From DAOUBP01 sp964474695 (GTDB lineage Bacteria; Chloroflexota; Anaerolineae; CG2-30-64-16): a stretch of 64,000 bases of DNA. Below, in pieces: positions 47,852 through 56,864 of this stretch. Made by a program: the position numbers and the translations under genes. The stretch's first letter is position 1; every line of letters starts with the position of its first letter. The DNA lies in the NCBI GenBank assembly GCA_964474695.1, contig CAYYTK010000001.1, forward strand, positions 1 through 64,000, given 5' to 3'. The notes below the pieces were generated by a model. That model was given only the letters and a program-made list of their open reading frames with translations. It did no database searches and was not told where the DNA came from.

Positions 47852-49837
47852 ATGCCGATGAAATCGATATTTGGTAGGCCGGAGCAGGCGCACATTCGCG
47901 CCGAAATGCTATCTGCTTTCCTGGATAACCAGGTAAGCCCGGCCGAACGCGTTCGCGTGGAGAGCCATCTGCGCACATGCGCTGCTTGTCGGGGTGAGCT
48001 GGAAAGCTTGCGCCGGACGGCGGCGTTGTTGCACGCGCTGCCGCGCGTCGCTGTGCCTCACGCGTTTACTCTCAGCGAAGCCAGCATTGGCGTGCGGCGG
48101 CCTGAGCCAAAGTCCGTATGGCTCGGCGGCCTGGCGCGCGGTTTGGGTGCAGTGACCGCGATTGCGCTGGTGGCTGTAGTGGCTGTTACCATGCTGCGCC
48201 AGCCGGCAGCCACGCCGAGCGGCTCTGTGGCGCGCTCAGCACCTACGGCGGCGCCGGCTGCCAAGGAAGTAGAGGTTGTGGCTCCGGCTGAGCAGCCTGC
48301 GGCCCCTGCGGCCGCAGCCCCTGCGCCTGTCCCAACCGAGGAGCAGCCATCGATCATGGCGGCTGCTGCAACCGAGGCGGGGGAGCAAACGACTGCCGAG
48401 GCCGCGGCCAACATGCCTGCTGCTGATGCGTCAGCAGAGGTCGCCGTTGCTGCTGCACCTGGAATGGGGCAACCGCAGGCTACGGAAGCTTTGCCGCAAA
48501 TGAGCCAGCCGGCAGCGCGCGGCATGGCGCCAACCGCGACACCGGAGGCGGCCATGATCGCGAGGGCGCCGTCTGAGCCGGAATCGACCACGGCTCCCAG
48601 CGCCAAGGCGTTCGGGATGGGCGGCGCCAGCGCTGAACCCGTTTTGCGGCCGGAGCTGTTGACCCCGGAGCCGATGCCGGCCATCGTACCGCCTGCGGAC
48701 AGCTTGCTGACCTCGGCGCGCCTGGTCTATGCCGATCTGGAGGCCTTGTGGGCCGTGGATGGGTTGAACGGCGTGCGCCAGCTTGCGACAGGGGAGACGC
48801 TCAACACGCCGCTGCTTTCTTCCGATGGGACATATGTCGTCTATCGCACGCAGCGACAGGGCACTATGGAGTTGTGGGGCGTGGCCTGGAGAGGCGGCGC
48901 ACCCAAGTTGTTGCTGAACGAGAGCGAGCTCTCCCGGGAAGGATTGGACGCGCTGCACACCGAGCGGCGTTTGCAGGACGTGCGCTGGGTGCCGGGCCGG
49001 TTGGCATTGGCGCTCAATATCGTTCAGGCGCCTTCTCCGACCGCGCCTGACGCTCAGGCGGTAGTGGAGTTGTGGGAGCTGGATGTGACGACCGGCGCGC
49101 TGCGGTATCTGACGCCGTTGGGGCGCGCCTACCGGCCCTACTACTCGCCCGATGGGGCGCAGTTTGCGCTGTTGGAGTACGGCACCGAGACCGATCCTCG
49201 CGGGAATCTGTACCTGGTCAGTGCTGATGGCAGGAATCGGCGCCTCGCCTTGAGTTTCTCTGGCATTCCGGCCAGCCTAAGCTACGACACCCAGGTGGCG
49301 TGGCTGCCCGATAGCAGCGCGTTATGGGCTGCCGTCCCGATCTCCGATTCGCTTGCGGCCGGCCGACTTTACGGCACGGCCCTGTACAAGGTGGATGTGA
49401 CCGGTAAGGCGCAGGAAATGGGCTCGATCGATGCGTCCCAGGTGGCCTGGTCGCCCGATGGCAGGCGGCTTGCTTACATGCGCATCACGCCCGGCAGCAT
49501 GGAAGATGGTGAGTTATACCTGGCGGACGCTGATGGCGCGAACGAGCGCCGCTATGCTGCGGTCAAGAACGGCGTATTCATGACCTGGTCGCCCGATTCC
49601 GTGCACTTCCTGTACCAGGACGATTACCAGACATATCTGGGCGCGGTCGATCAGGCGCCACAGCGCCTGGGCACCTCGGTCAGCTTTGTTGACCCACGCT
49701 GGGTGTCGGACACGCAGTTTGTCAGCCGGCACGACACCGGTACAGGCTGGTTGCTGACGGTGCGTGGGATCAATGGCGCTGCGCAAGGCTTGCTGCCGTT
49801 GCCCAGGGACGCGATGCTTGACGCCGCGCGGCCATAA
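47852..49837 (+). CDS. Zinc-finger anti-sigma factor with extracellular beta-propeller
   Basis: An N-terminal zf-HC2/ASD domain (AEMLSAFLDNQVSPAERVRVESHLRTCAACRGELE) carries the H-x3-C-x2-C zinc site that grips ECF sigma factors. One membrane helix (GLGAVTAIALVAVVAVTML) follows at about residues 90-110, then a Pro/Ala/Thr stalk to about 275 and a beta-propeller with repeated PD40-type motifs (YYSPDGAQFALLEYG, VAWSPDGRRLAYMR, TWSPDSVHFLYQDD). The layout suggests that a surface signal releases the sigma factor encoded 40 bases upstream. A terminator lies just after it. Confidence 0.9.
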   Translation: MPMKSIFGRPEQAHIRAEMLSAFLDNQVSPAERVRVESHLRTCAACRGELESLRRTAALLHALPRVAVPHAFTLSEASIGVRRPEPKSVWLGGLARGLGAVTAIALVAVVAVTMLRQPAATPSGSVARSAPTAAPAAKEVEVVAPAEQPAAPAAAAPAPVPTEEQPSIMAAAATEAGEQTTAEAAANMPAADASAEVAVAAAPGMGQPQATEALPQMSQPAARGMAPTATPEAAMIARAPSEPESTTAPSAKAFGMGGASAEPVLRPELLTPEPMPAIVPPADSLLTSARLVYADLEALWAVDGLNGVRQLATGETLNTPLLSSDGTYVVYRTQRQGTMELWGVAWRGGAPKLLLNESELSREGLDALHTERRLQDVRWVPGRLALALNIVQAPSPTAPDAQAVVELWELDVTTGALRYLTPLGRAYRPYYSPDGAQFALLEYGTETDPRGNLYLVSADGRNRRLALSFSGIPASLSYDTQVAWLPDSSALWAAVPISDSLAAGRLYGTALYKVDVTGKAQEMGSIDASQVAWSPDGRRLAYMRITPGSMEDGELYLADADGANERRYAAVKNGVFMTWSPDSVHFLYQDDYQTYLGAVDQAPQRLGTSVSFVDPRWVSDTQFVSRHDTGTGWLLTVRGINGAAQGLLPLPRDAMLDAARP

Positions 49838-49846
49838 GTGACCATG

Positions 49847-49894
49847 AAGGCCGGCGAGCCCTCTCCTGAGGGCTCGCCGGCCTTTTGTCTTTTT
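49847..49894 (+). terminator. Intrinsic terminator of the sigma/anti-sigma operon
   Basis: A 17-base stem (AAGGCCGGCGAGCCCTC and complement) closes on TCCT and is followed by a T-rich run. It is the strongest terminator in the window. Confidence 0.95.
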
Positions 49895-49910
49895 AAAGGC
49901 AGCCTATTCG

Positions 49911-50759
49911 ATGCCGGAACTTCCTGAAGTAGAGACTATCGCCGCTGACCTGCGTGGGCAGTTGATCGGCCGGTGCTTCGCCGCGGCGCACATCTTATGG
50001 CCCCGCACCCTCGCCATCCCTGGCCCCGCGGACCTGAACGCGCGCCTGGCCGGTCGCGTCGTGTTCGATGTCGGCCGCCGGGGCAAGTACCTGCTCATCC
50101 ATCTGGATGCAGGCGAGACGTTGATTATCCATCTGCGCATGACCGGCCAGTTGACGGTGGCGCCGGCCGGCAGTCCGGTGCTGGAAGACCGCCATACCCG
50201 CGCCCGGTTCGATCTGGCTGACGGCGCGCACCTGCTGTTCACCGACGCGCGCAAGTTCGGCCGCATCTGGTTGGTGCGCGATGTAACGGAGATCACCGGC
50301 AAACTGGGGCCTGAGCCGTTGGATTGGGACTTCACGCCCGAGGTGCTGGGCGAGCGCCTGCGCAAGCGCCGCACGGCGGTGAAGGCCGTCCTGCTGGATC
50401 AGAGCGTGGTTGCGGGCATCGGCAATATCTACGCGGACGAAGCATTGTTTTTGTCGGGCATTCACCCTTTGCGACCTGCGGCCGGCCTGACCGATGACGA
50501 GATTCGCGGCCTACACGTCGCCATCCGGTCTGTCTTGCTCGAATCGATCGACCAAAGGGGCACCCTGTTGCGTGACTACCGCACTCCTTACGGCCAGGAC
50601 GGCGCCTACAAGAGCCGTTTGCGCGTCTACGGCCAGCCCGGCCGGCCCTGCCCGCGTTGCGGCGTCCCGATCGAGCGCATTCGGGTGACGCAACGCAGCA
50701 CCCACTTCTGCCCTCGCTGCCAGCCGGCCGTCGCGCCAGTCAATCACGGATTCGTGTGA
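49911..50759 (+). CDS. mutM: Formamidopyrimidine-DNA glycosylase
   Basis: The mature N-terminus PELPEVE with catalytic Pro, the helix-two-turn-helix (VLLDQSVVAGIGNIYADEALF) and the zinc finger CPRCGVPIERI-HFCPRC are intact. The enzyme removes 8-oxoguanine and other oxidised purines and cuts the abasic site. The 282-residue length is typical. Its TGA is directly followed by the ATG of the metallophosphoesterase gene. Confidence 0.95.
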   Translation: MPELPEVETIAADLRGQLIGRCFAAAHILWPRTLAIPGPADLNARLAGRVVFDVGRRGKYLLIHLDAGETLIIHLRMTGQLTVAPAGSPVLEDRHTRARFDLADGAHLLFTDARKFGRIWLVRDVTEITGKLGPEPLDWDFTPEVLGERLRKRRTAVKAVLLDQSVVAGIGNIYADEALFLSGIHPLRPAAGLTDDEIRGLHVAIRSVLLESIDQRGTLLRDYRTPYGQDGAYKSRLRVYGQPGRPCPRCGVPIERIRVTQRSTHFCPRCQPAVAPVNHGFV

Positions 50760-50760
50760 G

Positions 50761-51861
50761 ATGAAGGCTCTTGGCGGCGCCGTCCATGCTATGCCAGGCG
50801 TATTGCTTTTTACGGCCGCAGGCGCATGCGCCTATCTCTTCCTGCTCAACCGCCTCCTGATCCAGATGCACGACGCGCGCCACAAGAGTTTTCTTGTGCG
50901 CGCTGGCGGCATTTTGTCGGTGGTGGTTTCAGGCGGAGTAGGGTATCTGGCGGCCGGCAGGGGTTGGATGATCCCGGCGTCAGTGCTTGCGGTGGCCGCG
51001 CTGGGCGAGGTCAGGCGCCTGGTGGTGCGCTGGCGTCATCGCGGTATGGCGCCGGTAGCCGAGGATGGCGCACCGATCAGCCTGAAGCGGCCGCGAACCA
51101 CCACGGATCTTGTCGTGCGGCGCTATGTCATCACGACGCCCGCCTGGCGCGGTCCCGCGCTGCGCATCGCCCATGTCAGTGACTTCCATCTCAACAGCCA
51201 CTTGCCGTTGGCGTACTACGAAGGGGTTATGCAGCGTGTCGCCGACGCGCAGCCCGATCTGATTTTCTTTACCGGCGACTTCATTACCTGCGCGGCATAT
51301 GCCAACCAATTGCCCGGCGTGTTGTCTCTGGCAAAGGGCCGGTTGGGAACGTTCGGCATCCTGGGCAATCACGACTACTGGGCGGACCCTGTCGCGGTAA
51401 CTGAGGCAGTGGCCGCGGCGGGCGTGTCTCTGCTGGGTGATGGCGGGACGCGCATTGCGGTTGACGGCAGTCATGCGGTATGGGTTGCCGGCTGCGAGCT
51501 GCCGTGGTCGCGGCAGGCGTTGCTACCGCAGCAGGCATCGAAGCCGCAACTGCCGCGGCCGCCGGCAGCAGGCGAGCTGGGCCTGTTGTTGACCCATACG
51601 CCGGACAACATCTACTCGCTGCGCGGCCTGGGCTACACGGCGATCTTTGCCGGCCACTACCACGCCGGCCAGATGCGCGTGCCTGGCCTGGGACCGCTGG
51701 TTGTGCCGTCAAACTACGGCCGGCGCTTCGATCACGGGCATTTTGTTTTCGGCGCTACGCACTTGTTCGTGACCGCCGGTGTTGGGTCGGCCGAGCCGCC
51801 GGTGCGCATCTGGTGCCAACCGGATGTTTTCATCGTGGACCTGAAAGGGATAGGCGGGTGA
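50761..51861 (+). CDS. Membrane-anchored metallophosphoesterase
   Basis: N-terminal hydrophobic segments (GVLLFTAAGACAYLFLLN, GILSVVVSGGVGYLAAG) anchor a calcineurin-like domain: LRIAHVSDFHLNS, LIFFTGDFITC, ILGNHDYWADP, LLTHTPDNIYS, FAGHYHAGQMRVP. These carry the two-metal ligands of the YkuE/LpxH-like group, which may act on lipid or nucleotide phosphates. The distance to mutM is a single base, so the genes are co-translated. Confidence 0.9.
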   Translation: MKALGGAVHAMPGVLLFTAAGACAYLFLLNRLLIQMHDARHKSFLVRAGGILSVVVSGGVGYLAAGRGWMIPASVLAVAALGEVRRLVVRWRHRGMAPVAEDGAPISLKRPRTTTDLVVRRYVITTPAWRGPALRIAHVSDFHLNSHLPLAYYEGVMQRVADAQPDLIFFTGDFITCAAYANQLPGVLSLAKGRLGTFGILGNHDYWADPVAVTEAVAAAGVSLLGDGGTRIAVDGSHAVWVAGCELPWSRQALLPQQASKPQLPRPPAAGELGLLLTHTPDNIYSLRGLGYTAIFAGHYHAGQMRVPGLGPLVVPSNYGRRFDHGHFVFGATHLFVTAGVGSAEPPVRIWCQPDVFIVDLKGIGG

Positions 51862-51883
51862 TCTTTGCTTCCGTACTGGACCG

Positions 51884-51940
51884 GAGGCTTTAGCCGGTTA
51901 CTGACTCCTCGGAGCCATGCACCAGACCGGCTAAAGCCTC
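51884..51940. terminator. Perfect 15-bp inverted repeat between converging genes
   Basis: GAGGCTTTAGCCGGT (51884-51898) and ACCGGCTAAAGCCTC (51926-51940) with a 27-base loop. It can terminate transcription from either side, though no T-run is present. Confidence 0.6.
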
Positions 51941-51978
51941 GATTCCGGGTGCATTTGGAATTCCCGGTGACAGGAGTC

Positions 51979-53538
51979 TTACTGTCGGTCGAGAGTGATC
52001 GTGTCCAGTTCAACCAGGTCCGGATCGTCTGCCAGGATTTCCAGGGCATCGTCTACCGCGATGCGTTGGTACCCTTTAGCCCCGACGATCACGCTGTAGA
52101 CCTCGCCCCGCGGCAGCGGCGTATTGATGGTGAAATACCCCCTGGCATTTGTGCTGCCGTAGGAGATCACCGTATCCGCTTTGCCGTTACTATCATCGTT
52201 ATCGAAGTCATCTACCGTGGCGCCAGGGTAGAGGAAGACGATCAAAGCGCCCTGGATCGCCCGGCGGGTGCTGCTGTCAATGATCGTGCCGGAGACAACG
52301 ACCCCCGTGTCCTCGGTGGCGGACGGTTTTTGCGGGGCGCGGCTTCCCTGGCTTTGTCCGACGGTGAACTGTCCTTCTTGCACCAACGCACCCTTCAGGA
52401 ATACCTGCAGATTGTACTCGCCGTCCGAGAGGCCGTCCTCGCCGCGGAGGTAGAGATCCAGCACCCCGGATGTCCCGAACTTCCAGCGCAGGTTGTCCTG
52501 GCCGGTCGCGTCCTGGCCGTCAAGCTGCCACGTGTAACCCCAGGCCGTGCCAGCCTGCATACTGTCGTACGGGACGCCGCCGTGCACCTCGGCAATGCCG
52601 CTGGCGAAAGAGGTTGCCGCGCCAGTTACGCCGTTGGCATCATCGAACCCGCTGCCGAAGGTGATCGGGCCGATGTTCTGTCCGGCCGGCACGGCCGCGG
52701 GCGCGGCCGATTCTTCACCGAGGTCAGCGCTGCTGCTGCCGGCTTTCATCGCCTTATTGACGTATGGCACAGCGACGTTGGTGGGCCGAATCAGGTAGAT
52801 GACGTTGCCGGCCTGGTCCTGCAAGCGCGCGGTCGGGATTCCAACCAACTCTCCGCTATCGTTGACGGCAGAGCCGCCGCTGTTACCCTGGTTCACCAGC
52901 ACATCGGTCTTGAACCAGTCGAACTGGTTGTCGCCATCCTCATCCAGGAAGCCCGAGATCTTGCCTTCGGTGGCGGTCACCGAATCGCCGGCGATGCCCG
53001 GATAACCGATCACAAACACCTCATCCAGGGTCTCCACTGAATCCGAGTCGGCCAGGGGAATGGAGACCACCGGGAGGGTCGCCGGCAGCTTTTGCTTGCT
53101 GTTGTAGTAGGCGACGATCTTCAGCACCGCGATGTCCAGGTCGGAATCCTTCGCCATTACCTGGGCCACGTAAGTCGGCTTGGGCAACTGGCGCGCGTCG
53201 TCCGTGATGGCGACAACAGAAAGGCCCCGGCTGTTGTAGAAATCGCCAGGTTCCAGCCCCATGCTTTCCAGATCGCTCTCCGTGCCGCCGGAGGTGACGT
53301 AGCCGATGCAATGGAAGTTGGTCAGGATGTACCCCTCCTGGTTCAACATCGTGCCGGAGCACAGGCTGCCGCCGTTAGGGTCTGCATCGAAGGGTGTCAT
53401 CAGCTTGACCGAGGCGCGTAACACCTGCTGCCTCACGCTTTTGTCCATCGCTTGAGCCGGCAGGCTGCTCACCAGGCTGAGGAGCAGGCTGCACAATAGA
53501 AGGACCGCTAGGCCCGTTGTTCGCATACGTGGGTTCAT
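51979..53538 (-). CDS. Secreted trypsin-like serine protease with C-terminal domains
   Basis: A signal peptide (AVLLLCSLLLSLVSSLPAQA) precedes an S1/HtrA-like protease with the triad His in LTNFHCIGYV, Asp in DSDLDIAVLKI and Ser in NQGNSGGSAV. No PDZ domain follows. Residues about 290-410 form a beta-rich domain with a DGQDATGQDNLRWKF motif, and the last 90 residues resemble a carboxypeptidase-regulatory-type domain (VVVSGTIIDSSTRRAIQGALIVFLYPG). GAGGAG precedes the ATG. The next genes on this strand are envelope proteins too. Confidence 0.85.
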   Translation of the reverse strand: MNPRMRTTGLAVLLLCSLLLSLVSSLPAQAMDKSVRQQVLRASVKLMTPFDADPNGGSLCSGTMLNQEGYILTNFHCIGYVTSGGTESDLESMGLEPGDFYNSRGLSVVAITDDARQLPKPTYVAQVMAKDSDLDIAVLKIVAYYNSKQKLPATLPVVSIPLADSDSVETLDEVFVIGYPGIAGDSVTATEGKISGFLDEDGDNQFDWFKTDVLVNQGNSGGSAVNDSGELVGIPTARLQDQAGNVIYLIRPTNVAVPYVNKAMKAGSSSADLGEESAAPAAVPAGQNIGPITFGSGFDDANGVTGAATSFASGIAEVHGGVPYDSMQAGTAWGYTWQLDGQDATGQDNLRWKFGTSGVLDLYLRGEDGLSDGEYNLQVFLKGALVQEGQFTVGQSQGSRAPQKPSATEDTGVVVSGTIIDSSTRRAIQGALIVFLYPGATVDDFDNDDSNGKADTVISYGSTNARGYFTINTPLPRGEVYSVIVGAKGYQRIAVDDALEILADDPDLVELDTITLDRQ

Positions 53539-53549
53539 GGTTTGCTCCT

Positions 53550-54167
53550 CTACTTCAGCTTCAGCGAGGCGAGAATCCGCCCCCAGGTCGTCGCCAGGCC
53601 GTCAAATGCTGCAGCTTCGGCGGAGAAAGTCGTGACGGTCAGTGTATCACCCTGCCGCATAAGCAGGTCGGTGGCACGCGCGATCACCGGCATGCTGTCC
53701 GGCCCACCCATCGGCGGCTCCGCAACGTAGACATATTCGATCTTCACGGCTTCCTGCTCCTGCACTTTGGCCGGCTCCACGCTGAACACTTTATAACCCA
53801 GGAGCGCCTCGACCTGTTTGTTGCTCCACTTGAGCGCCAGGTCGCCCAGCGTTTGAGCCGTTGTGCTGACCTCGGTGACGGGCATCCGACGCACGCTGGC
53901 GCTGGCCGGGAAGGACGCAACCTCGAAAGGCTCGCCTACGCGAAGTAACTCGAAGGGATCTTCTCCCGCCATGTTCACCCAATCGGCCGGATAGCGCAGT
54001 GAGAGGTTGTCCAGGGTCGCGGTGTCGGTGCGGCGCTCGATAATAAAACCCACACCCCAGCCGATGATCAGCATCGCGGCCACCAACGCCCATACCAGCC
54101 ATTCCGGCTCCTCTTCGCGCATGTGCCGGCGCAGCGACTTCATGATGCTTGCATTGCTTGCGGTCAT
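53550..54167 (-). CDS. Single-pass membrane protein, function unknown
   Basis: ATG 54167 follows GGGAGAGCAAG. After a basic N-terminus, one helix (WLVWALVAAMLIIGWGVGFII) leads to about 150 external residues including DNLSLRYPADWVNMAGEDPFELLRVGEPF and EYVYVAEPPMGGPDS, a pattern like the PsbP or 'photosystem/serine-protease-associated' beta folds. It lies 11 bases upstream of the serine protease gene and 13 bases downstream of the PrsW gene, so all three probably form one operon. The role is unknown. Confidence 0.65.
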   Translation of the reverse strand: MTASNASIMKSLRRHMREEEPEWLVWALVAAMLIIGWGVGFIIERRTDTATLDNLSLRYPADWVNMAGEDPFELLRVGEPFEVASFPASASVRRMPVTEVSTTAQTLGDLALKWSNKQVEALLGYKVFSVEPAKVQEQEAVKIEYVYVAEPPMGGPDSMPVIARATDLLMRQGDTLTVTTFSAEAAAFDGLATTWGRILASLKLK

Positions 54168-54180
54168 TTCTTGCTCTCCC

Positions 54181-55110
54181 TTATGCGCCAGCCGCTGCAG
54201 TAAGCCGGTCACCGCGGCGTACGATGATGAACAGCACGATGAAAGTTAGCGCAGCCAGTACGGCCGCAACGATCAGGCCGTTCAACGGCGTGGCCCGTAA
54301 TCCGGAACGCGTGATTTCACCCAGCACGGCCGTGACGATGCCGTTCAAGAGTGCAGCCAGGAACAGTCCGACCGGCAGCCAGAACGGTCCCCGATTCTCG
54401 AATTTGGCCCGACCCAGGAAGTAGCCTGTGATCCCGGCGAAGCTGGCGTGCACCAACGCGACGACAGCGACGCGAATGGCGCCGACCCCGAGATCGACAC
54501 CGTGGTTGCCTATGACGTAGGAGATGTTGAGCATGGTCGCGTAGCCCAGGCCGGCCGCCGCGCCGTAAATGATGCCATCGATGCGCTCGTCGAACTCCTG
54601 GCTGTGAAAGACGCTGTAGCGGACGGCAGCGTACTTCAGGAATTCCTGGACGGCGCCCACGATCAGAATGCCGGCCACCAGTTTCAGGACCAGGCTATTG
54701 CTGGCCCATTGGTTCACACGAAAGACATCGTTGATCAACGGTTGGCCGATCGCGCTGGCCAGCAGCGCACCCAGCACAAAAACGCCGATCAGGAGCCCCT
54801 TGGGCTCCGGCTCGGTGCGATCCTGTAAGTAGAAGACTGCCAACCAGATGATTGCGGGCACCAACGCGAGGAGCACGCTGAGCGCCAACAGAGGCGCGCC
54901 GCTCAAGTTATCGCGCACGCCAGGCGCCAGCGCATAAATCGCCAGCACGAACAGCACCAGCCCGACGATCAGGGCCAGGGTTGCCCCCCACATACTCCAG
55001 CGATTGCGGCTGATGCGATTGTAGTGCTTCTCGCAGAAGGTCCGGCTCCCCAGTGTCTTGGCAGGGCCATCGATAGGCGTGTTGCACACGCAACAGATAG
55101 CATTGGGCAT
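54181..55110 (-). CDS. PrsW-type membrane protease with N-terminal zinc ribbon
   Basis: A short zinc-ribbon-like part (CCVCNTPID...FCEKHY) opens the protein. Eight or so membrane segments follow with PrsW marks: AVQEFLKYAAVRY (Glu and Lys), DGIIYGAAAGLGYATMLN and HASFAGITGYFLG (His). PrsW proteases cut anti-sigma factors inside the membrane. AAAGGAG precedes the ATG. One target might be the anti-sigma factor encoded at 47852, but this is a guess from distance alone. Confidence 0.8.
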   Translation of the reverse strand: MPNAICCVCNTPIDGPAKTLGSRTFCEKHYNRISRNRWSMWGATLALIVGLVLFVLAIYALAPGVRDNLSGAPLLALSVLLALVPAIIWLAVFYLQDRTEPEPKGLLIGVFVLGALLASAIGQPLINDVFRVNQWASNSLVLKLVAGILIVGAVQEFLKYAAVRYSVFHSQEFDERIDGIIYGAAAGLGYATMLNISYVIGNHGVDLGVGAIRVAVVALVHASFAGITGYFLGRAKFENRGPFWLPVGLFLAALLNGIVTAVLGEITRSGLRATPLNGLIVAAVLAALTFIVLFIIVRRGDRLTAAAGA

Positions 55111-55149
55111 AAATGAGTTCTCCTTTCAGACACTACCAGCGGGTGCAAA

Positions 55150-56502
55150 TCATTGCCCGCTGTCGGCGATATCACCGGCTGCGGTTGTGTTGGGCCGCAG
55201 TTGTCCGGTCTTGAACAGCCCGCCGGCCTCTTCGGAGCGACGGCGCTCGATCTCGCGCAGCTCCATTCGCACGCGGCGTCCACCGTCAGGCAGAGAGTCC
55301 TCCAGGCTGAGCGCACGGCGGAGCCATTGCTCGGCCTCGGCCAGGTTGTCTTGTTGCATCAGCAAGTGTCCCAGATTCCCCGCGGCGATCGCGTCTTTGG
55401 GATTCTTTTCCAATTGGCTGCGCAGGCGGATCTCCCGGTCTCCCGGCGTATCTTCGCGCGAAAACAGGCGCCCGACGTCGAATACCAGGTCGGTCACCAG
55501 GTTTGACAGGTCGTCAGCTCTGAAGTTCTCGGCGCTATGGCGCACCACGCAGTTGCTGCGCGGCACAATCATGTCCAATTCACGGATCACCTGCATGTTG
55601 AGCTTGAGTTGATCGGGGGCGAGTTCGTCCAGGTGCAGCTCGATCGTTTCACCGTTATCCACCACTGCGTTGATGGGGTGTTCCGCGGCGCCTGCTCTCT
55701 CCCATGATCGAATCAGGATCGGCCGTGGGTCGTTGTTGACGACCCGGAGGGTGTTATCCAAGGCGGACACACAAATGCTTTCGGACTCGAACGTCATGTC
55801 TGTCGCGAGCGACACAGCCTGGTCATGCGGAAACTGGATCTCGAGGATTTCGATGAAGTCGGCCGTGTAATCCTTGAAAATGCCGACGTGCTCATGAATC
55901 TCCTCGCCTTCCAGCAGCTCGATGACCACGCGACGGCCGATGTAGTATTCCAACAGGGGGTCGTAGACGCTGCCTACCTGGCCGAGCACTTTGCCTCCCA
56001 GGTTTCTGATGGCGGCGCCGCCATCAGCCGCCAGGTAGCGACTGCCGGGCTTCTGGACGCGTCCCAGGACCAAGCCGAAGACTTCGTTGAGGGAGTCGTT
56101 GGCCGTGCTCAGGAAGTTGCGTGTGACACGACCCAGGCGGCGCAGGGGGCCAGGGTGAAAGGATCGCTGGATGTCTTTCGCGCGCTGTTGTTTGCCCCAT
56201 TCAGAAAGGCGATCCGGATAGCGGTAAATGGCCTGGATATCGCCATACTCGCTGGCATACAGCAGATAGGAAGACTCGATGTGCTTTTCGTCTTGAATGC
56301 TGTCCAGGTACGCCAACTCCATGCCGGTCGGCGCCAGCTTGAGCACCCCCCAGATCAGTTTGCCGTTGCAGCGTTCCAGCGTGACGTGAAACCCTTGCCA
56401 GGCGTTCAGACAGCGATCCTTGCGCTGCGAGCGCAAGTAGGCGCCGATCAGGGTGATCACAAAAATCAGGCCGATCGTGATCAGAAGCGAAAAATCCGCC
56501 AT
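55150..56502 (-). CDS. Membrane-anchored protein with C-terminal TPR unit
   Basis: A single N-terminal helix (LLITIGLIFVITLIGAYL) is followed by a cytoplasmic body with a beta-rich region (KLIWGVLKLAPTGMELAYLD, YYIGRRVVIELLEGEEIHEHVGIFKDYT) and a TPR unit near the end (AAGNLGHLLMQQDNLAEAEQWLRRAL). No known family was recognised. It lies 39 bases upstream of the PrsW gene and 48 bases downstream of the YtxH-like gene, all in one direction. Confidence 0.7.
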   Translation of the reverse strand: MADFSLLITIGLIFVITLIGAYLRSQRKDRCLNAWQGFHVTLERCNGKLIWGVLKLAPTGMELAYLDSIQDEKHIESSYLLYASEYGDIQAIYRYPDRLSEWGKQQRAKDIQRSFHPGPLRRLGRVTRNFLSTANDSLNEVFGLVLGRVQKPGSRYLAADGGAAIRNLGGKVLGQVGSVYDPLLEYYIGRRVVIELLEGEEIHEHVGIFKDYTADFIEILEIQFPHDQAVSLATDMTFESESICVSALDNTLRVVNNDPRPILIRSWERAGAAEHPINAVVDNGETIELHLDELAPDQLKLNMQVIRELDMIVPRSNCVVRHSAENFRADDLSNLVTDLVFDVGRLFSREDTPGDREIRLRSQLEKNPKDAIAAGNLGHLLMQQDNLAEAEQWLRRALSLEDSLPDGGRRVRMELREIERRRSEEAGGLFKTGQLRPNTTAAGDIADSGQ

Positions 56503-56550
56503 AGCCTTATTGCCTGTCTTATGGGTCGATATTCGGTGTGCGCGCTGGCG

Positions 56551-56757
56551 TTAGTGTCGTTTGGCCTGGACAAACTGTGCCTCAAGCTCGGCACGACGCT
56601 CGGCAGCCGCACGACGGCCTTCTTCCATGACGGATTCGGCCCGTTCCCGCACCAGGCGCTGGAAATCCTCCCCCGATTGGGGCGTCAACAGCAGGACGAC
56701 CGCGCCTCCCACCAGCGCCCCGATCATCAGTCCACCCAGAAATCTTAGTGCACCCAT
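56551..56757 (-). CDS. YtxH-like small membrane protein
   Basis: The 68-residue protein has one Gly-rich helix (FLGGLMIGALVGGAVVLLLTPQSGEDFQ) and a charged helical tail (RERAESVMEEGRRAAAERRAELEAQF), matching the YtxH/general-stress layout including the LLxTPxSG signature. AGAGGTGAAGC precedes the ATG. It is the first gene of the five-gene envelope operon ending at 51979. Confidence 0.8.
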   Translation of the reverse strand: MGALRFLGGLMIGALVGGAVVLLLTPQSGEDFQRLVRERAESVMEEGRRAAAERRAELEAQFVQAKRH

Positions 56758-56864
56758 GCTTCACCTCTTTGTTTGGAGTCGAGAATCGACCTCTTGACTT
56801 AGCAACGAACCAAGAACAAGTATAGCACACACCTCGTGAAGTACAAAGCCCTCACATTCTCGGT

